A model generated the notes under the pieces. The model was not told the origin of the DNA. It worked only from the letters and a program-made list of their open reading frames with translations, and did no database searches. This document shows positions 43,376-52,184 of a DNA stretch of 64,000 bases, one piece after another. Position numbers and translations under genes: made by a program. Source of the stretch: Natrinema versiforme (lineage in GTDB: Archaea; Halobacteriota; Halobacteria; Halobacteriales; Natrialbaceae); NCBI RefSeq assembly GCF_005576615.1, contig NZ_CP040330.1, positions 1,674,001-1,738,000 of the forward strand, in the 5' to 3' direction. The stretch's first letter is position 1; each line of letters begins with the position of its first letter.

Positions 43376-44386
43376 ATGAGCGACGGCGCGACGACACGTC
43401 CGCTTCGGCTCGGTATCGTCGGTCTGGGATACATCGGAACCACCGTCGGCGGCCAGTTCCACCGCCATCCGGACGCGACCGTCCGGGCGATCTGCGATCT
43501 CGATTCGGATCGCCTCGAGCGGGTCGGGCGGGAGTTCGACGTGCCCGGCGACCGCCGGTACGCCGAGTACGCGGCGATGCTCGAGGACGGGGCCATCGAC
43601 GCGGTCCTCGTCGGGACGCCGCACACGCTGCACTACGAGCAGGTCGTCGCCGCCCTCGAGCGGGACTGCCACGTCTACTGCGACAAGCCGCTGACGACCG
43701 ACCTCGAGCGGGCCCGCGACCTCGTGGACCGTGCCGAACGGAGCGATCGGACCGTCATGGTCGGCTATCAGCGCCACCTCCAGACGGCGTTCCGAACGGC
43801 CCGCGACCGGTTCGCCGACCGCGACCCGACGTGGCTGACTGCCTCGATCACGCAGGGCTGGATCGACGATTCGCGGGGAACGTGGCGGCTCGATCCGGAC
43901 CTGTCCGGCGGCGGCTTCCTGTACGATACGGGGAGTCACGTCCTCGACGGCGTCCTCTGGACGACCGGGCTCGAGCCGGAGTCGGTCGCCGCGAGCATGG
44001 ACTTCCACGACGACGAGGAGCGGGTCGATCGCCGCGCCCACCTCGATGTCGAGTTCGCGAACGGGGCGACCGGGACGTTCTCGTTTCACGGCGACGCGCC
44101 GTCGGTCCGCGAGCACGTCCACCTCTGGGACGACGAGGGAGCAGTCTATCTCGAGGGGACACAGTGGGGCTCGCGGGACGTCCTCGAGATCGATTCCGAC
44201 GCGGGAGAATACGCGCCGTACATCGACCCTCGAAACGAGCGGTCCCGTGCCGAGGCCTTCCTCCAGAGCCTCGACGAGGGCACCGACCCGCCGGCGACGG
44301 TCCGGGACGCACTCCGGGTGACGGCGCTGACCGAGGCGGCGTACGACGCGGCGAGAACCGGTGATCGGATCGCGATCGACCGCTGA
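43376..44386 (+). CDS. Gfo/Idh/MocA family oxidoreductase
   Basis: 336 residues from ATG 43376, which follows GTGGAG at a 6-nt spacing. Rossmann motif LGIVGLGYIGTTVG, catalytic CDKPLTTD (Lys-Pro), GGGFLYDTGSHVLDGVLWTTG in the C-terminal sheet domain. Probably a sugar or inositol-type dehydrogenase with NAD(P). It differs from the xylose dehydrogenase at 20662, which has an extended N-terminus. Substrate is not inferable. Confidence 0.85.
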   Translation: MSDGATTRPLRLGIVGLGYIGTTVGGQFHRHPDATVRAICDLDSDRLERVGREFDVPGDRRYAEYAAMLEDGAIDAVLVGTPHTLHYEQVVAALERDCHVYCDKPLTTDLERARDLVDRAERSDRTVMVGYQRHLQTAFRTARDRFADRDPTWLTASITQGWIDDSRGTWRLDPDLSGGGFLYDTGSHVLDGVLWTTGLEPESVAASMDFHDDEERVDRRAHLDVEFANGATGTFSFHGDAPSVREHVHLWDDEGAVYLEGTQWGSRDVLEIDSDAGEYAPYIDPRNERSRAEAFLQSLDEGTDPPATVRDALRVTALTEAAYDAARTGDRIAIDR

Positions 44387-44755
44387 GGGCCGCCTCGAGG
44401 CCGGCGACTGACCGCCGGATTTCACTGTTCGGAGCGGCCGGAGATGTCCCGATTTCTGTCGGTCGAATCGGGTCGAAAGACGGCCGTGGCGGTAGATATT
44501 AATCTCGGTGTTTCAGCAGGAAAGACGGTTTTTCGTCGGCCCAACCACTCCATAAACTCCGCTCGCGGACACCGGTTCCGTCCTGCGGTTATGGAGTTGT
44601 TACCCGCGGTCGATCGCGTCCGAACGGCGGCCGGCGTCGACCGGGGTCGACCGTTCGACCAGCGACGACTGCGGCGGCGGTAAGGCTGTGATAGTCGCGC
44701 TCCCCTTTCGGTTACAAGCCGGATAACTACAACCGGTCGTGGCTATCGAACGGGT
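44387..44755. other. Intergenic region without supported gene
   Basis: 369 bases; no gene. The last 60 bases carry a possible promoter (CCGGATAACTAC) for the zinc protein at 44756. Nothing else seen. Confidence 0.45.
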
Positions 44756-44971
44756 ATGATCACCTGCACTAACTGCGAGACGGCCCAGTTCCTGCAGATC
44801 ACGCAGAGTCGCGTCTACTTCGAGGACGGCGAGATGATCAACGAAATCTCCGAGACCTACGAGTGCACCCTCTGTGGCGGGACGGGCCAGTACGTCTACG
44901 ACGACGACAGCGACGAGGAAACCGTCACCGGCGACGTCGAGCACACGACGGAGCGCCCGAAGTACGCCTGA
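44756..44971 (+). CDS. Zinc-ribbon protein (71 aa), haloarchaeal
   Basis: MITCTNCETAQFLQITQSRV begins the protein; the second knuckle is CTLCGGTGQYVYDD. Two CxxC pairs (Cys4/Cys7 and Cys36/Cys39) with a DnaJ-like CGGTG. An acidic tail follows. A single-domain zinc ribbon of unknown function, convergent with the gas vesicle operon (110 nt between stops). Confidence 0.7.
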   Translation: MITCTNCETAQFLQITQSRVYFEDGEMINEISETYECTLCGGTGQYVYDDDSDEETVTGDVEHTTERPKYA

Positions 44972-45080
44972 CTGTCGGCCTCGGGCAGGGCCGACCGCCG
45001 GCCCGAGGATCGAATCGCTCCGGTCGACAGCCACTCCTCGCGTCTCGCAGGCTCCGGACTCGCCGCCTCGAGTCGCCCGC

Positions 45081-45404
45081 TTATTCCGCAGCGTCGTCTC
45101 GCTCCCGTCTGTCTTCGTGAGAACTGCCGACGCCGAGTTCGGTCACCTCCTCGAATTCCGGCTCCGGATCCGGCTCGTCGTACTGACGGCGGCTGACGGC
45201 CGCGCGCCGGCGCTCGGCGTCCCACTCCTCGAAGAGGCCGTACTCGGTCATCGTCTCCATCCCGGCGATGGCCGCCGTGAGCTTGATCCCGACTAACGGA
45301 ATCTCCGCGACCGAGACGATCACGTCCGCGCGGAGGATCGCGCCGTCCCTGAGCAACACGTCGAGCACGTCGACGAGCGCGTCGTCGTCCTTTCGCGGTC
45401 TCAT
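45081..45404 (-). CDS. gvpM: Gas vesicle protein GvpM
   Basis: 107 residues. GvpA/J/M-family core: LVDVLDVLLRDGAILRADVI, VSVAEIPLVGIKLTAAIAGM, then an acidic tail. Minor GvpA-like protein that helps start gas vesicle assembly with GvpF-L. Last gene of the minus-strand gvp operon; its ATG overlaps the gvpL stop by 4 nt (ATGA). Confidence 0.92.
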   Translation of the reverse strand: MRPRKDDDALVDVLDVLLRDGAILRADVIVSVAEIPLVGIKLTAAIAGMETMTEYGLFEEWDAERRRAAVSRRQYDEPDPEPEFEEVTELGVGSSHEDRRERDDAAE

Positions 45405-46363
45405 GGGTGTGGGTTCGGATCGCTCGCGGTCGGGTCACCATTGCTGTCACCGCCGCCGAGTTCCGGTGCGAACGTGTACGGCGGCCACGGCCCGGTAAAC
45501 CGGACCTCGAGGCCCTCGTTTGCGGCCACGTCGTCCAGTATCGAGCCGATCGCCCCCTCGTCGTCCTCGTGGGCCAGCAGCGTCAGGCGACAGAGCGTTT
45601 CGCCGCCGTCGGCGTCATCGTCGCTCGAGTCGCCCGATCCCGAGCCGTCCGCCACGTCGTCTGACAGTTTCGCGCTCGGCGAGCGCTCGAGGGCGTGGAC
45701 CTCCCGCGCTTCGGCGGCCAGCCGCTCCTCGAGATCGGCGGTCAGCGACTCCCGTCGCGCGGCCCGGAGTTCCGTGAGCCGTTGGTCGAACTTCTTCTCG
45801 AGCAGGAACGCGGTCCCCTCACCGGAGTCGCCGATCTGTTCGTCGAGTTCGCGCAGGCGCTCGTCGCGCTCGATCAGCGACTCGTCGCTGATGGGGTCAA
45901 TTTCGACGACCTCGACGCGGTACTCCCAGTGGCCGGCGAGTCCGTCGAGGGCCTGCTCGAGGGTGTCCGATTCCTCGCGGAGCCACTCGCGGACGCGGTC
46001 GTCGTCGCCCCGGAGGATGGTGTCGAACTGGAACGGGATCGGCGTCCCGAAGGCCTGTCCCGCCTCGTCGACCACCGTCTGGTGGCGGACGAGCCACCGG
46101 CGAACCTGTGCGAGGTTCGCCGAGTCGTAGATGCCGTCGCAGGCGTGGACGACGGCACCGATGCCGTCCTCGACGACGACCGAGACGGGTTCGCCGTCGA
46201 CGCCGGTCGTCTCGAGGGCGGCCTCCGCGTCGGTCCGAACGATACAGTAGAGGTATCGTCCCTCGTCGATCGACGGCGTCTCGGCCGACTCGCCCGCCTC
46301 GCGGTTCTCGAGGGGGCGCTGCTCGGATTCCGCGGCGGGACCGCCGGAGCCGTCGCGGCTCAT
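45401..46363 (-). CDS. gvpL: Gas vesicle protein GvpL (GvpL/GvpF family)
   Basis: 320 residues. Starts with an acidic leader, then [45 protein letters not shown] (family hallmark) and the second-domain end [17 protein letters not shown]. Accessory protein required for assembly; in haloarchaea it interacts with the other F-M proteins. Overlaps gvpK and gvpM by 4 nt each. About 40 residues longer than typical, owing to an acidic loop [15 protein letters not shown]. Confidence 0.92.
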   Translation of the reverse strand: MSRDGSGGPAAESEQRPLENREAGESAETPSIDEGRYLYCIVRTDAEAALETTGVDGEPVSVVVEDGIGAVVHACDGIYDSANLAQVRRWLVRHQTVVDEAGQAFGTPIPFQFDTILRGDDDRVREWLREESDTLEQALDGLAGHWEYRVEVVEIDPISDESLIERDERLRELDEQIGDSGEGTAFLLEKKFDQRLTELRAARRESLTADLEERLAAEAREVHALERSPSAKLSDDVADGSGSGDSSDDDADGGETLCRLTLLAHEDDEGAIGSILDDVAANEGLEVRFTGPWPPYTFAPELGGGDSNGDPTASDPNPHP

Positions 46364-46704
46364 TCGTCCTCACCTCCGAAGACGGAGTAGCCGGGTTCGC
46401 GCACGGCCGTCGGCTCGCCGTGAAGCTGCTCAATCGCGTCGTTGACCAGTCCGTCCAGATCGCCGCGGAGGTCGTCGACGCCGTCCTGGATCCCCTCGTC
46501 TTCCTTGAGGTGCTCGATCTCGGCCTCGATCGTCGCGAGCTGTTCGCCGAGGCGTTCGATCTCCTCGTCCGAGAGGTTCCCCGACTCCATGCGCCGGACC
46601 GCCTCGCGCTCGAGGGCTTCGATCAGGATCTCGACGACGGTGATGACCAGGGTGACGAGCCCCTGACGCGCGTCTTCGCCGTCGCCGACGTCGATCGTGC
46701 TCAC
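46360..46704 (-). CDS. gvpK: Gas vesicle protein GvpK
   Basis: 114 residues, matching the family: [56 protein letters not shown]. All-helical assembly factor. 4-nt overlaps with gvpJ and gvpL. Confidence 0.94.
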   Translation of the reverse strand: MSTIDVGDGEDARQGLVTLVITVVEILIEALEREAVRRMESGNLSDEEIERLGEQLATIEAEIEHLKEDEGIQDGVDDLRGDLDGLVNDAIEQLHGEPTAVREPGYSVFGGEDE

Positions 46705-47402
46705 GATTCCTCACCCTCCGTCTCGGCCTCCGCAGCGGCCTCGTTTTCCTCGGCGTCGCCATCGTCGGATTCCGCCTCGTCCCCGCTCGAGGTCGCACTC
46801 GAATCGTCGCTCGCGTTCGCGTCCGATTCCGAATCGTCACTGAGCAGGTCGAAACCGCCGCTGGTGGGCCGGTCGGGGTTCGGTCTGGCACCGAGACGTT
46901 CGCTCACCAGTTCCTCGTCGCCGACGGCCAGATCGCTCTCGCCCGACTCGCCGCCCCCGCCGTCGCTTCCGGTGCTGTCTGCGCCGTCGGTGCCCGATTC
47001 GGTCGCCGCGTCGTCTTCCGCGGTCACGTTGACGCCGCGGGTCGGATCGATCACCGGGTTCGGTCGGTCTCCCTCCGCGAGTTCGGGTTCGTCGACCGCT
47101 TCGGCGACCCGCCGCATGTCCGTCCCCTCCGGGAACTCGAGGCCGTACTTCGCCGCGGTCTCGAAGGAGGCGATCGCGGCGCGCAGTTGCACGCCGAGCA
47201 GTTGCGTGTCGCCGATCGAGACGGCGATGTCGGCGTTGATGACGATTCCCTTGTCGAGCAGCATCTCGACGACTTCGGCGAGGTCGGCCTTCTGCCGGCT
47301 GGGCTGGAAGTCATCCGGCACTGCGCTCACCTCCGAGGGGGGCCGGCCGCTGGTTGCTCGTCCGCGTCGCACAGCCGTTCTGTCGTCCTGTTTGTATGTC
47401 AA
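46701..47402 (-). CDS. gvpJ: Gas vesicle protein GvpJ with long acidic tail
   Basis: 233 residues. GvpA-like core at about residues 35-100 ([40 protein letters not shown]). Two features differ from the roughly 110-115-residue standard: a 34-residue basic/Arg-rich N-terminal extension and an acidic Ser/Asp/Glu tail of about 120 residues. GvpJ is a minor GvpA paralogue thought to act in vesicle nucleation. 4-nt overlap with gvpI and gvpK. Confidence 0.88.
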   Translation of the reverse strand: MTYKQDDRTAVRRGRATSGRPPSEVSAVPDDFQPSRQKADLAEVVEMLLDKGIVINADIAVSIGDTQLLGVQLRAAIASFETAAKYGLEFPEGTDMRRVAEAVDEPELAEGDRPNPVIDPTRGVNVTAEDDAATESGTDGADSTGSDGGGGESGESDLAVGDEELVSERLGARPNPDRPTSGGFDLLSDDSESDANASDDSSATSSGDEAESDDGDAEENEAAAEAETEGEES

Positions 47403-48322
47403 TCATTGTCGTTCCTCCGCTGTCGTTCCCGCTCGATCTCGAACCGGCGGCCGTAGATCCGCTTCCGGGTCGGTGCCGTCGAGAGTTTGACCTCCTGTGG
47501 GACCGTCGAATAGCGGGCACCGCCGCCGAGGTCGCGCCGCTCGGTCGGGATCGTCGCCGCCGCCGTCGGGTTCCGCGAGTTTGTGCTCGTGTCCTGTCGG
47601 CGCATCTTCTCGCGGTTGAACTCGTAGAGCTTCTCGAACTGCTCGTGGGTCTCGAGCAGCGCCGATCGGAAGGCGTCGATCCCCTCCATCGCCTGCTGCT
47701 GGATCGCCGCCTGATAGGCCTCGGGGTCCTCCGCGACGTCGATGTCCCCGAGGGCCTCCTTCGCCGCGGAGCCGGCGTCCATCCCCGTATCGAGGACGCC
47801 GTCCTCGTCGTCGCCGAGCAGGCCATCGCCGTTCTCGCCGTCGCCGTTCGTGACGTCCGACACCGCGTCTTCGACCATTCCGGCGTCGTCGCCGTCCTCG
47901 AGGGCGTCCATGGCGTCGTCGAGTTCGCGTTTCTCCTGCCACACGTCGGTCAGGTCCGCGGCGTTCCACGCGTTCAGCAGATCGATCGCGTCGAACAGCT
48001 CCGTGAAGTCGACGAGGTCGGTCACGCCGTGGTCGTCGTCGGCCAGCACGTCGGGGATCTCGCCGAGTTCGATCGCGTCGAGGAGTTCGTCCCCGTCGAC
48101 CGCCTCGGGCAACTCGCTGAGATCCATCGCCTCGAGCAGTTCGCCGACCTCCTCGGCGACCCGCACGAGGGTGTCGAGGTCGCCGACGACCGTCTCGAGG
48201 GTGTCGTCGTCGAGGTCGTCGATCGCGTCGCTCTCGCCGAGGGTCTCCTCGAGCCGGCCGAGGCTCTCGGTCGCGTCCTCGAGCAGCGCGTCGAACGAGT
48301 CGCCCGCCTCGGCGTCGCTCAT
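47399..48322 (-). CDS. gvpI: Gas vesicle protein GvpI-like, enlarged (307 aa)
   Basis: Sits at the gvpI position between gvpH and gvpJ with 4-nt overlaps both sides. The last 70-80 residues are basic and include RRDLGGGARYSTVPQEVKLS and TRKRIYGRRFEIERERQ, which fit GvpI, a short basic protein. The first 220 or so residues are very acidic (SFDALLEDATESLGRLEETL, LDDDTLETVVGDLDTLVRV) and helical, an addition about twice the size of ordinary GvpI. Family call rests on synteny plus the C-terminus. Confidence 0.65.
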   Translation of the reverse strand: MSDAEAGDSFDALLEDATESLGRLEETLGESDAIDDLDDDTLETVVGDLDTLVRVAEEVGELLEAMDLSELPEAVDGDELLDAIELGEIPDVLADDDHGVTDLVDFTELFDAIDLLNAWNAADLTDVWQEKRELDDAMDALEDGDDAGMVEDAVSDVTNGDGENGDGLLGDDEDGVLDTGMDAGSAAKEALGDIDVAEDPEAYQAAIQQQAMEGIDAFRSALLETHEQFEKLYEFNREKMRRQDTSTNSRNPTAAATIPTERRDLGGGARYSTVPQEVKLSTAPTRKRIYGRRFEIERERQRRNDND

Positions 48323-48909
48323 CCGTCGTCCCCCGTCTCGTCCGAGTGTTCGGTCTCCGACCGTTCCGGCCGGATGTGGACGGTGAGCACGCCGTTCTTG
48401 AGCACCGCCTCGGCCGTCGTCTCCCGCCACGGAACGTCGACGCGGTCGAGTTCGTTCCCCTCGACGGCGACGACGAGCGTCGAGTCGTCGAAGCCGACCG
48501 TCACGTCGTCCGGGTCCGCACCGGCGACATCCGCGGTGACGAGCAGTTCGTCGTCGTGGGTCCGGGTCGCCACGTGGTGGTCGCTCGAGGGGCCGGAGGA
48601 TCGAACCCGGCGCTTTCGCGACCGGTTGCTGTCGCCGTCGCCGGCCTGATTGCGGTTTCGATCACCCGAGCGGTCGTCGCCGAACCGGGCTCGATCGAGC
48701 GGCGAATCGCCCGAGAGATCGTCGGCCGATCGGATCGAGATGTCGTAATCGAAGATCGTCCGGTCGCCTCGCCGCCGTCCGGAGGTCGACGCCGGGCCGT
48801 TCTCGAGCGACTCCAGCGCGGACAGCAGGCTCGAGAGCCAGTGGTCGTTCTCGTAGGCGCGGTCGTCGGCCGATTCGTCGCGGTCGTCGTCGGGATTGCT
48901 GTCGCTCAT
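48319..48909 (-). CDS. gvpH: Gas vesicle protein GvpH (Hsp20-like)
   Basis: 196 residues. N-terminal low-complexity half, C-terminal alpha-crystallin/Hsp20 fold: LLVTADVAGADPDDVTVGFD, STLVVAVEGNELDRVDVPW, TTAEAVLKNGVLTVHIRPE. Small heat shock-like accessory that likely acts as chaperone in the GvpF-M complex. Abuts gvpG (1 nt) and overlaps gvpI by 4 nt. Confidence 0.88.
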   Translation of the reverse strand: MSDSNPDDDRDESADDRAYENDHWLSSLLSALESLENGPASTSGRRRGDRTIFDYDISIRSADDLSGDSPLDRARFGDDRSGDRNRNQAGDGDSNRSRKRRVRSSGPSSDHHVATRTHDDELLVTADVAGADPDDVTVGFDDSTLVVAVEGNELDRVDVPWRETTAEAVLKNGVLTVHIRPERSETEHSDETGDDG

Positions 48910-49164
48910 TTATCGTTTCACCTCTACGCGGCCGCTCGAGAGTTGCTCGTGGACGTCACGGGCGGTCTCGAGCTCCGCCTCGAGTTCTTCCTTGCGGCGG
49001 CGATACTCCTCCTCGGAGCGCTCGCCGAGTTCGTACAGCAGTTGGTTCTCCTTGAGTTCGTCCTCGAGGGCCTCCACGTCGTACATCTCGTCGAGCGCGA
49101 TGGAGTGGAGCGCGTCGACGATGCCGACGAACGGCCGGAGCAGGAGGTCGTCGAGGACGAACAT
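48910..49164 (-). CDS. gvpG: Gas vesicle protein GvpG
   Basis: 84 residues: VLDDLLLRPFVGIVDALHSI, then the coiled-coil EDELKENQLLYELGERSEEE, and a helical end. Matches the 80-85-residue GvpG family; helical adaptor required for assembly. Starts 2 nt after gvpF. Confidence 0.93.
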   Translation of the reverse strand: MFVLDDLLLRPFVGIVDALHSIALDEMYDVEALEDELKENQLLYELGERSEEEYRRRKEELEAELETARDVHEQLSSGRVEVKR

Positions 49165-49166
49165 GG

Positions 49167-49790
49167 TTATTGCTGGGCTCCGATTTTCACGTCGACGAAG
49201 CTGTACGGCGCGAACGGACCGGTGTACTGGACGATCAGATCGTCGCGGTCGTCCTCGAACTCGGCGACCGCGTCGTCGAACGTCTCGCGCTCGTCCTCGT
49301 CGACGAGATACGAGCGGTTGAGGACGAGCCGGTCGCTGAACAGGTCGTTCTCGACGGACTGGTCGGCGATGGGCTCGAGTCGCTCCGCGACCTCGTCCTC
49401 GAGGGTCTCGCGGTCGACGTCGGCGTCTTCCTCGCGGACGAGTTTGAGGCCGAGTTCGACTTTGCCCTCGATGTCGTTCATCGCGCGCCGGAACGCCGGT
49501 CGCGCCCCGCGGAGGACGTTCTTCAGCTCCCGGTCGCCTTCGAAGGCCATGCCGAACTGCATGGGCACGATGGTCGTGCCGCCGTCGTAGTCCATGATCT
49601 CGCGGAGGACCTCGTCGTGAATCTGGGCGTCCTCGTCTGTCTCCTCGGGATCGGTCGTGTCGATGTCGGAGACGACGGCACCGAGCCGGCGGTGGGAGAT
49701 CGTGTAGACGCGGTCGGCACCGGCGACGGCGTCGGTCTCGAACTCGACGGTGTCGGAGTCGACGATGCCGTAGACGTACCGGTTACTCAT
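49167..49790 (-). CDS. gvpF: Gas vesicle protein GvpF
   Basis: 207 residues: NRYVYGIVDSDTVEFETDAV, GAVVSDIDTTDPEETDEDAQ, the TTIVPMQFGMAF hallmark, LVLNRSYLVDEDERETF, and YTGPFAPYSFVDVKIG. Binds GvpA and prevents premature aggregation in the characterised haloarchaeal system. First gene of the minus-strand operon F-G-H-I-J-K-L-M. No gvpE or gvpD lies upstream; the promoter region to gvpA is 386 bp. Confidence 0.94.
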   Translation of the reverse strand: MSNRYVYGIVDSDTVEFETDAVAGADRVYTISHRRLGAVVSDIDTTDPEETDEDAQIHDEVLREIMDYDGGTTIVPMQFGMAFEGDRELKNVLRGARPAFRRAMNDIEGKVELGLKLVREEDADVDRETLEDEVAERLEPIADQSVENDLFSDRLVLNRSYLVDEDERETFDDAVAEFEDDRDDLIVQYTGPFAPYSFVDVKIGAQQ

Positions 49791-50044
49791 CGATGGATCA
49801 CTCGCGTAGTGTGCATCTGGTTCGATCCTCCCTGCCCCGCGCTCATTAGTCGACGCCCGTTACGGATCCGTCGCCGAGACCTACGGGTCGATAAACGCGT
49901 GCGTAATACGTCTCGGTCGACGCTGGGGCGGGTGGATGACATGGGACTATGATGCGGCAGTCGCGTGTCGCACGGCCGAGGGGACCGCGACGAGCACTCG
50001 AGTATCGTCAGCGACTGTTCGTCACCGCGGTGGGTTATCGTGGT

Positions 50045-50058
50045 GCTTGCAGTCGCAG
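50045..50058. repeat. 14-bp direct repeat, copy 1, upstream of gvpA
   Basis: GCTTGCAGTCGCAG, repeated exactly at 50122-50135, 77 bp apart, about 120 and 42 bp upstream of gvpA. Confidence 0.6.
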
Positions 50059-50121
50059 CCCGCTGCGTCGATTCACACTGAACCCGCGACGGCCACGTCG
50101 ACGGCGACCGCACTCGGTTCG

Positions 50122-50135
50122 GCTTGCAGTCGCAG
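50122..50135. repeat. 14-bp direct repeat, copy 2, upstream of gvpA
   Basis: Identical to 50045-50058. Its distance to the gvpA start (42 bp) would place it just upstream of the basal promoter. Confidence 0.6.
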
Positions 50136-50176
50136 TCCAAGTCGTGTTACGAGACGGCGGGTAAACGGGAGGTGTT

Positions 50177-50458
50177 ATGGCACAACGAACACCCGATTCC
50201 TCGAGTCTGGCGGAAGTACTCGACCGTGTCCTCGACAAAGGCGTCGTCATCGACGTCTGGGCGCGCATCTCGGTCGTCGGGATCGAACTGCTGACGATCG
50301 AAGCCCGCGTCGTCGTCGCGTCGGTCGACACGTTCCTGCACTACGCGGAGGAGATCGCAAAAATTGAACAGGCCACCGCAGAGGGCGACCTCGACGAACT
50401 CGAGGAACTCGAGGTCGAGCCGCGTCCCGAATCGTCGCCGAAGTCGGCATCAGAGTAA
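50177..50458 (+). CDS. gvpA: Gas vesicle major structural protein GvpA
   Basis: 93 residues. [40 protein letters not shown] and [18 protein letters not shown] are the highly conserved ribbed-shell core, and the C-terminus is a Glu-rich, Pro/Ser tail typical of haloarchaeal GvpA. This is the only full GvpA here. Forms the hollow protein shell that gives buoyancy. Followed 6 nt later by gvpN. Confidence 0.97.
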   Translation: MAQRTPDSSSLAEVLDRVLDKGVVIDVWARISVVGIELLTIEARVVVASVDTFLHYAEEIAKIEQATAEGDLDELEELEVEPRPESSPKSASE

Positions 50459-50464
50459 CCCTCG

Positions 50465-51490
50465 ATGGCCGACGACACGTCGCGCAAGCGCAAGGTCCGC
50501 GGACGGAAGATCACGGCCAGTCGCGAGCAGAAGGAGGGTCGCAGAGCGAAGAAAGAGCTCGCGCGAAAGGCACCGACAGACAGCGAACGCAACGGCGACA
50601 GTCCCCTCTCCGATCCCGGAGAGGTCGTTCCCGAGCCGTTCGTCGAGACCGACGCCGTCGAATCGCTCCGAGGCCGGATCAACGGCTGGCTCGAGGCGGA
50701 CCAGCCGGTCCACCTGATCGGGCCGACGGGCTGCGGGAAAACGGCGCTCGCGCTCTCGGCGGCCGCCGAACGCGGCCGGCCGGTCGTCTGGCTCAACGGT
50801 GACGAGGCGGTCGACACCGCCGCGCTCGTCGGCTCCCACGCTGGCGGCGAACGCTACAAAGAGAACGATCAGTTCGTCAGCGGCGTCAGCAAGCAGACCG
50901 AGATCGTCCGCGAACGGTGGGTCGACAACCCGCTCTCGGTCGCGGTCCGGGAGGGCGCGACGCTCGTCTACAACGAGTTCTCGCGCAGCGATCCCGCGGC
51001 CCACAACGTCCTGCTCTCGGTCTTCGAGGAGGGCGTCCTCGAGCGACCGGGGAAACGGGGCGCGGATCGGACGATCGACGTCCACCCCGAGTTCCGGGCG
51101 ATCCTCACGTCGAACGACGTGGAGTACGCCGGCGTCCACGAACAGCAGGATGCGCTGCTCGACCGGTTCATCGGCGTCCACGTCGACTACTACGACGAGG
51201 AGACCGAACGCGAGATCGTCGGCGCGCACGTCGACCTCTCGGACGACGATATCGCGACGATCGTCGCGAAGACGCGAGCGCTCCGGGACGAACTCGACAT
51301 CGTCGTCGGGACCCGCGCGGCGATCACCGCCGCGAAGGGACTCGCCGTCTTCGACGGCCACGACGGGAGCGGCGAGTTCGACGACGAGACGTTGACTCAC
51401 GTCTTCACGGACGTTCTCGTCCCGAAAATCGCCGGCGAGAACGGCGGTGACGTCGACGAATTGCGATCGCAGATCGACGAGACCATCTGA
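50465..51490 (+). CDS. gvpN: Gas vesicle protein GvpN (AAA+ ATPase)
   Basis: 341 residues. Lys/Arg-rich N-terminal stretch, then Walker A GPTGCGKT (residues 86-93), Walker B ATLVYNEFSRS, sensor ILTSNDVEYAGVH and the ALLDRFIGVHVDYYD arginine-finger region. MoxR-like ATPase needed for full-size vesicles. Between gvpA and gvpO on the plus strand; no gvpC is present between gvpA and gvpN, unlike classical haloarchaeal clusters. Confidence 0.95.
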   Translation: MADDTSRKRKVRGRKITASREQKEGRRAKKELARKAPTDSERNGDSPLSDPGEVVPEPFVETDAVESLRGRINGWLEADQPVHLIGPTGCGKTALALSAAAERGRPVVWLNGDEAVDTAALVGSHAGGERYKENDQFVSGVSKQTEIVRERWVDNPLSVAVREGATLVYNEFSRSDPAAHNVLLSVFEEGVLERPGKRGADRTIDVHPEFRAILTSNDVEYAGVHEQQDALLDRFIGVHVDYYDEETEREIVGAHVDLSDDDIATIVAKTRALRDELDIVVGTRAAITAAKGLAVFDGHDGSGEFDDETLTHVFTDVLVPKIAGENGGDVDELRSQIDETI

Positions 51491-51550
51491 CCCGACACGG
51501 AGGCGATCAATCGAACCGTACGGTCCACATAACGAACCGAATCCAGACCA

Positions 51551-52090
51551 ATGGCAGAAGCCGACGCGCAATCACGCGAGCAGTGCAAGGCCTTGACGAC
51601 GGACGGCGAGCGCTGCTCGCGGCCAGCCCGAGACGACGGGTTCTGCTACCAACACGACGAGAGTGATCCAACAGTGAGCGACAGTCAAGCAACCGAACAG
51701 GAGCCGGAGGAGGAACAGGGCGAAAACGACGTCGAGGAGCCACAGTCCCGCGGAACGGTCAGCATGACCGCCGACGAGGTGACCGATCCCGAGGAAGTCG
51801 ACAAAGACGTCGACGTCGAGCAGGAGGAGATCGCCGGCATCCTCGCGGTCCGCAAGACGGTCCAGTCGACCGCGGGCCAACTCATCGGCCACGAGTTCGA
51901 CGGCGTCAGCGAAATCTCGCCGACCGACGACGGCTGGCGCGCTGTCGTCGAAGTCGTCGAACGCCGCGCCGTCCCCGACACCCAAGACATCATCGGCCGC
52001 TACGTAATCGAACTCGACACCGAGGCCACCGTCCACGGCTACCGCCGACTCGACCGCTACCGCCGCGGCGACACCACCGAGTTCGAGTAA
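51551..52090 (+). CDS. gvpO: Gas vesicle protein GvpO with N-terminal Cys motif
   Basis: 179 residues. C-terminal half is GvpO (RKTVQSTAGQLIGHEFDGVS, DGWRAVVEVVERRAVPDTQD, GRYVIELDTEATVHGYRRLD, then RYRRG). N-terminal residues 11-36 read CKALTTDGERCSRPARDDGF then CYQHD, a four-residue C/C/C/H set usual in small zinc-binding modules, followed by an acidic linker. End of the gvpA-N-O operon. Confidence 0.92.
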   Translation: MAEADAQSREQCKALTTDGERCSRPARDDGFCYQHDESDPTVSDSQATEQEPEEEQGENDVEEPQSRGTVSMTADEVTDPEEVDKDVDVEQEEIAGILAVRKTVQSTAGQLIGHEFDGVSEISPTDDGWRAVVEVVERRAVPDTQDIIGRYVIELDTEATVHGYRRLDRYRRGDTTEFE

Positions 52091-52184
52091 GTGTGGTGTG
52101 CTCGAGCGCGGGTTGGTTTCGTCCCGGCTCGAGTGACAACGCCGTCGCTCACTGTTCTCGTCTTCTCCCCGTTCGTCCGAGTGC

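Larger units (their letters stand above)
49791..50176. promoter_or_regulatory. Divergent gvpF / gvpA promoter region
   Basis: 386 bp between the two gas vesicle operons. Strong ribosome binding site CGGGAGGTG lies 5 nt before gvpA (ATG 50177). A 14-bp direct repeat GCTTGCAGTCGCAG occurs at 50045-50058 and 50122-50135. The regions near the starts are GC-rich and no clear canonical TATA box is visible. No homologue of the activator GvpE is encoded here, so control may be by another factor. Confidence 0.6.

Noticed and set aside
49791-50176. gvpC or gvpE between gvpF and gvpA
   Set aside because: Only short frames with no Gvp character lie here.
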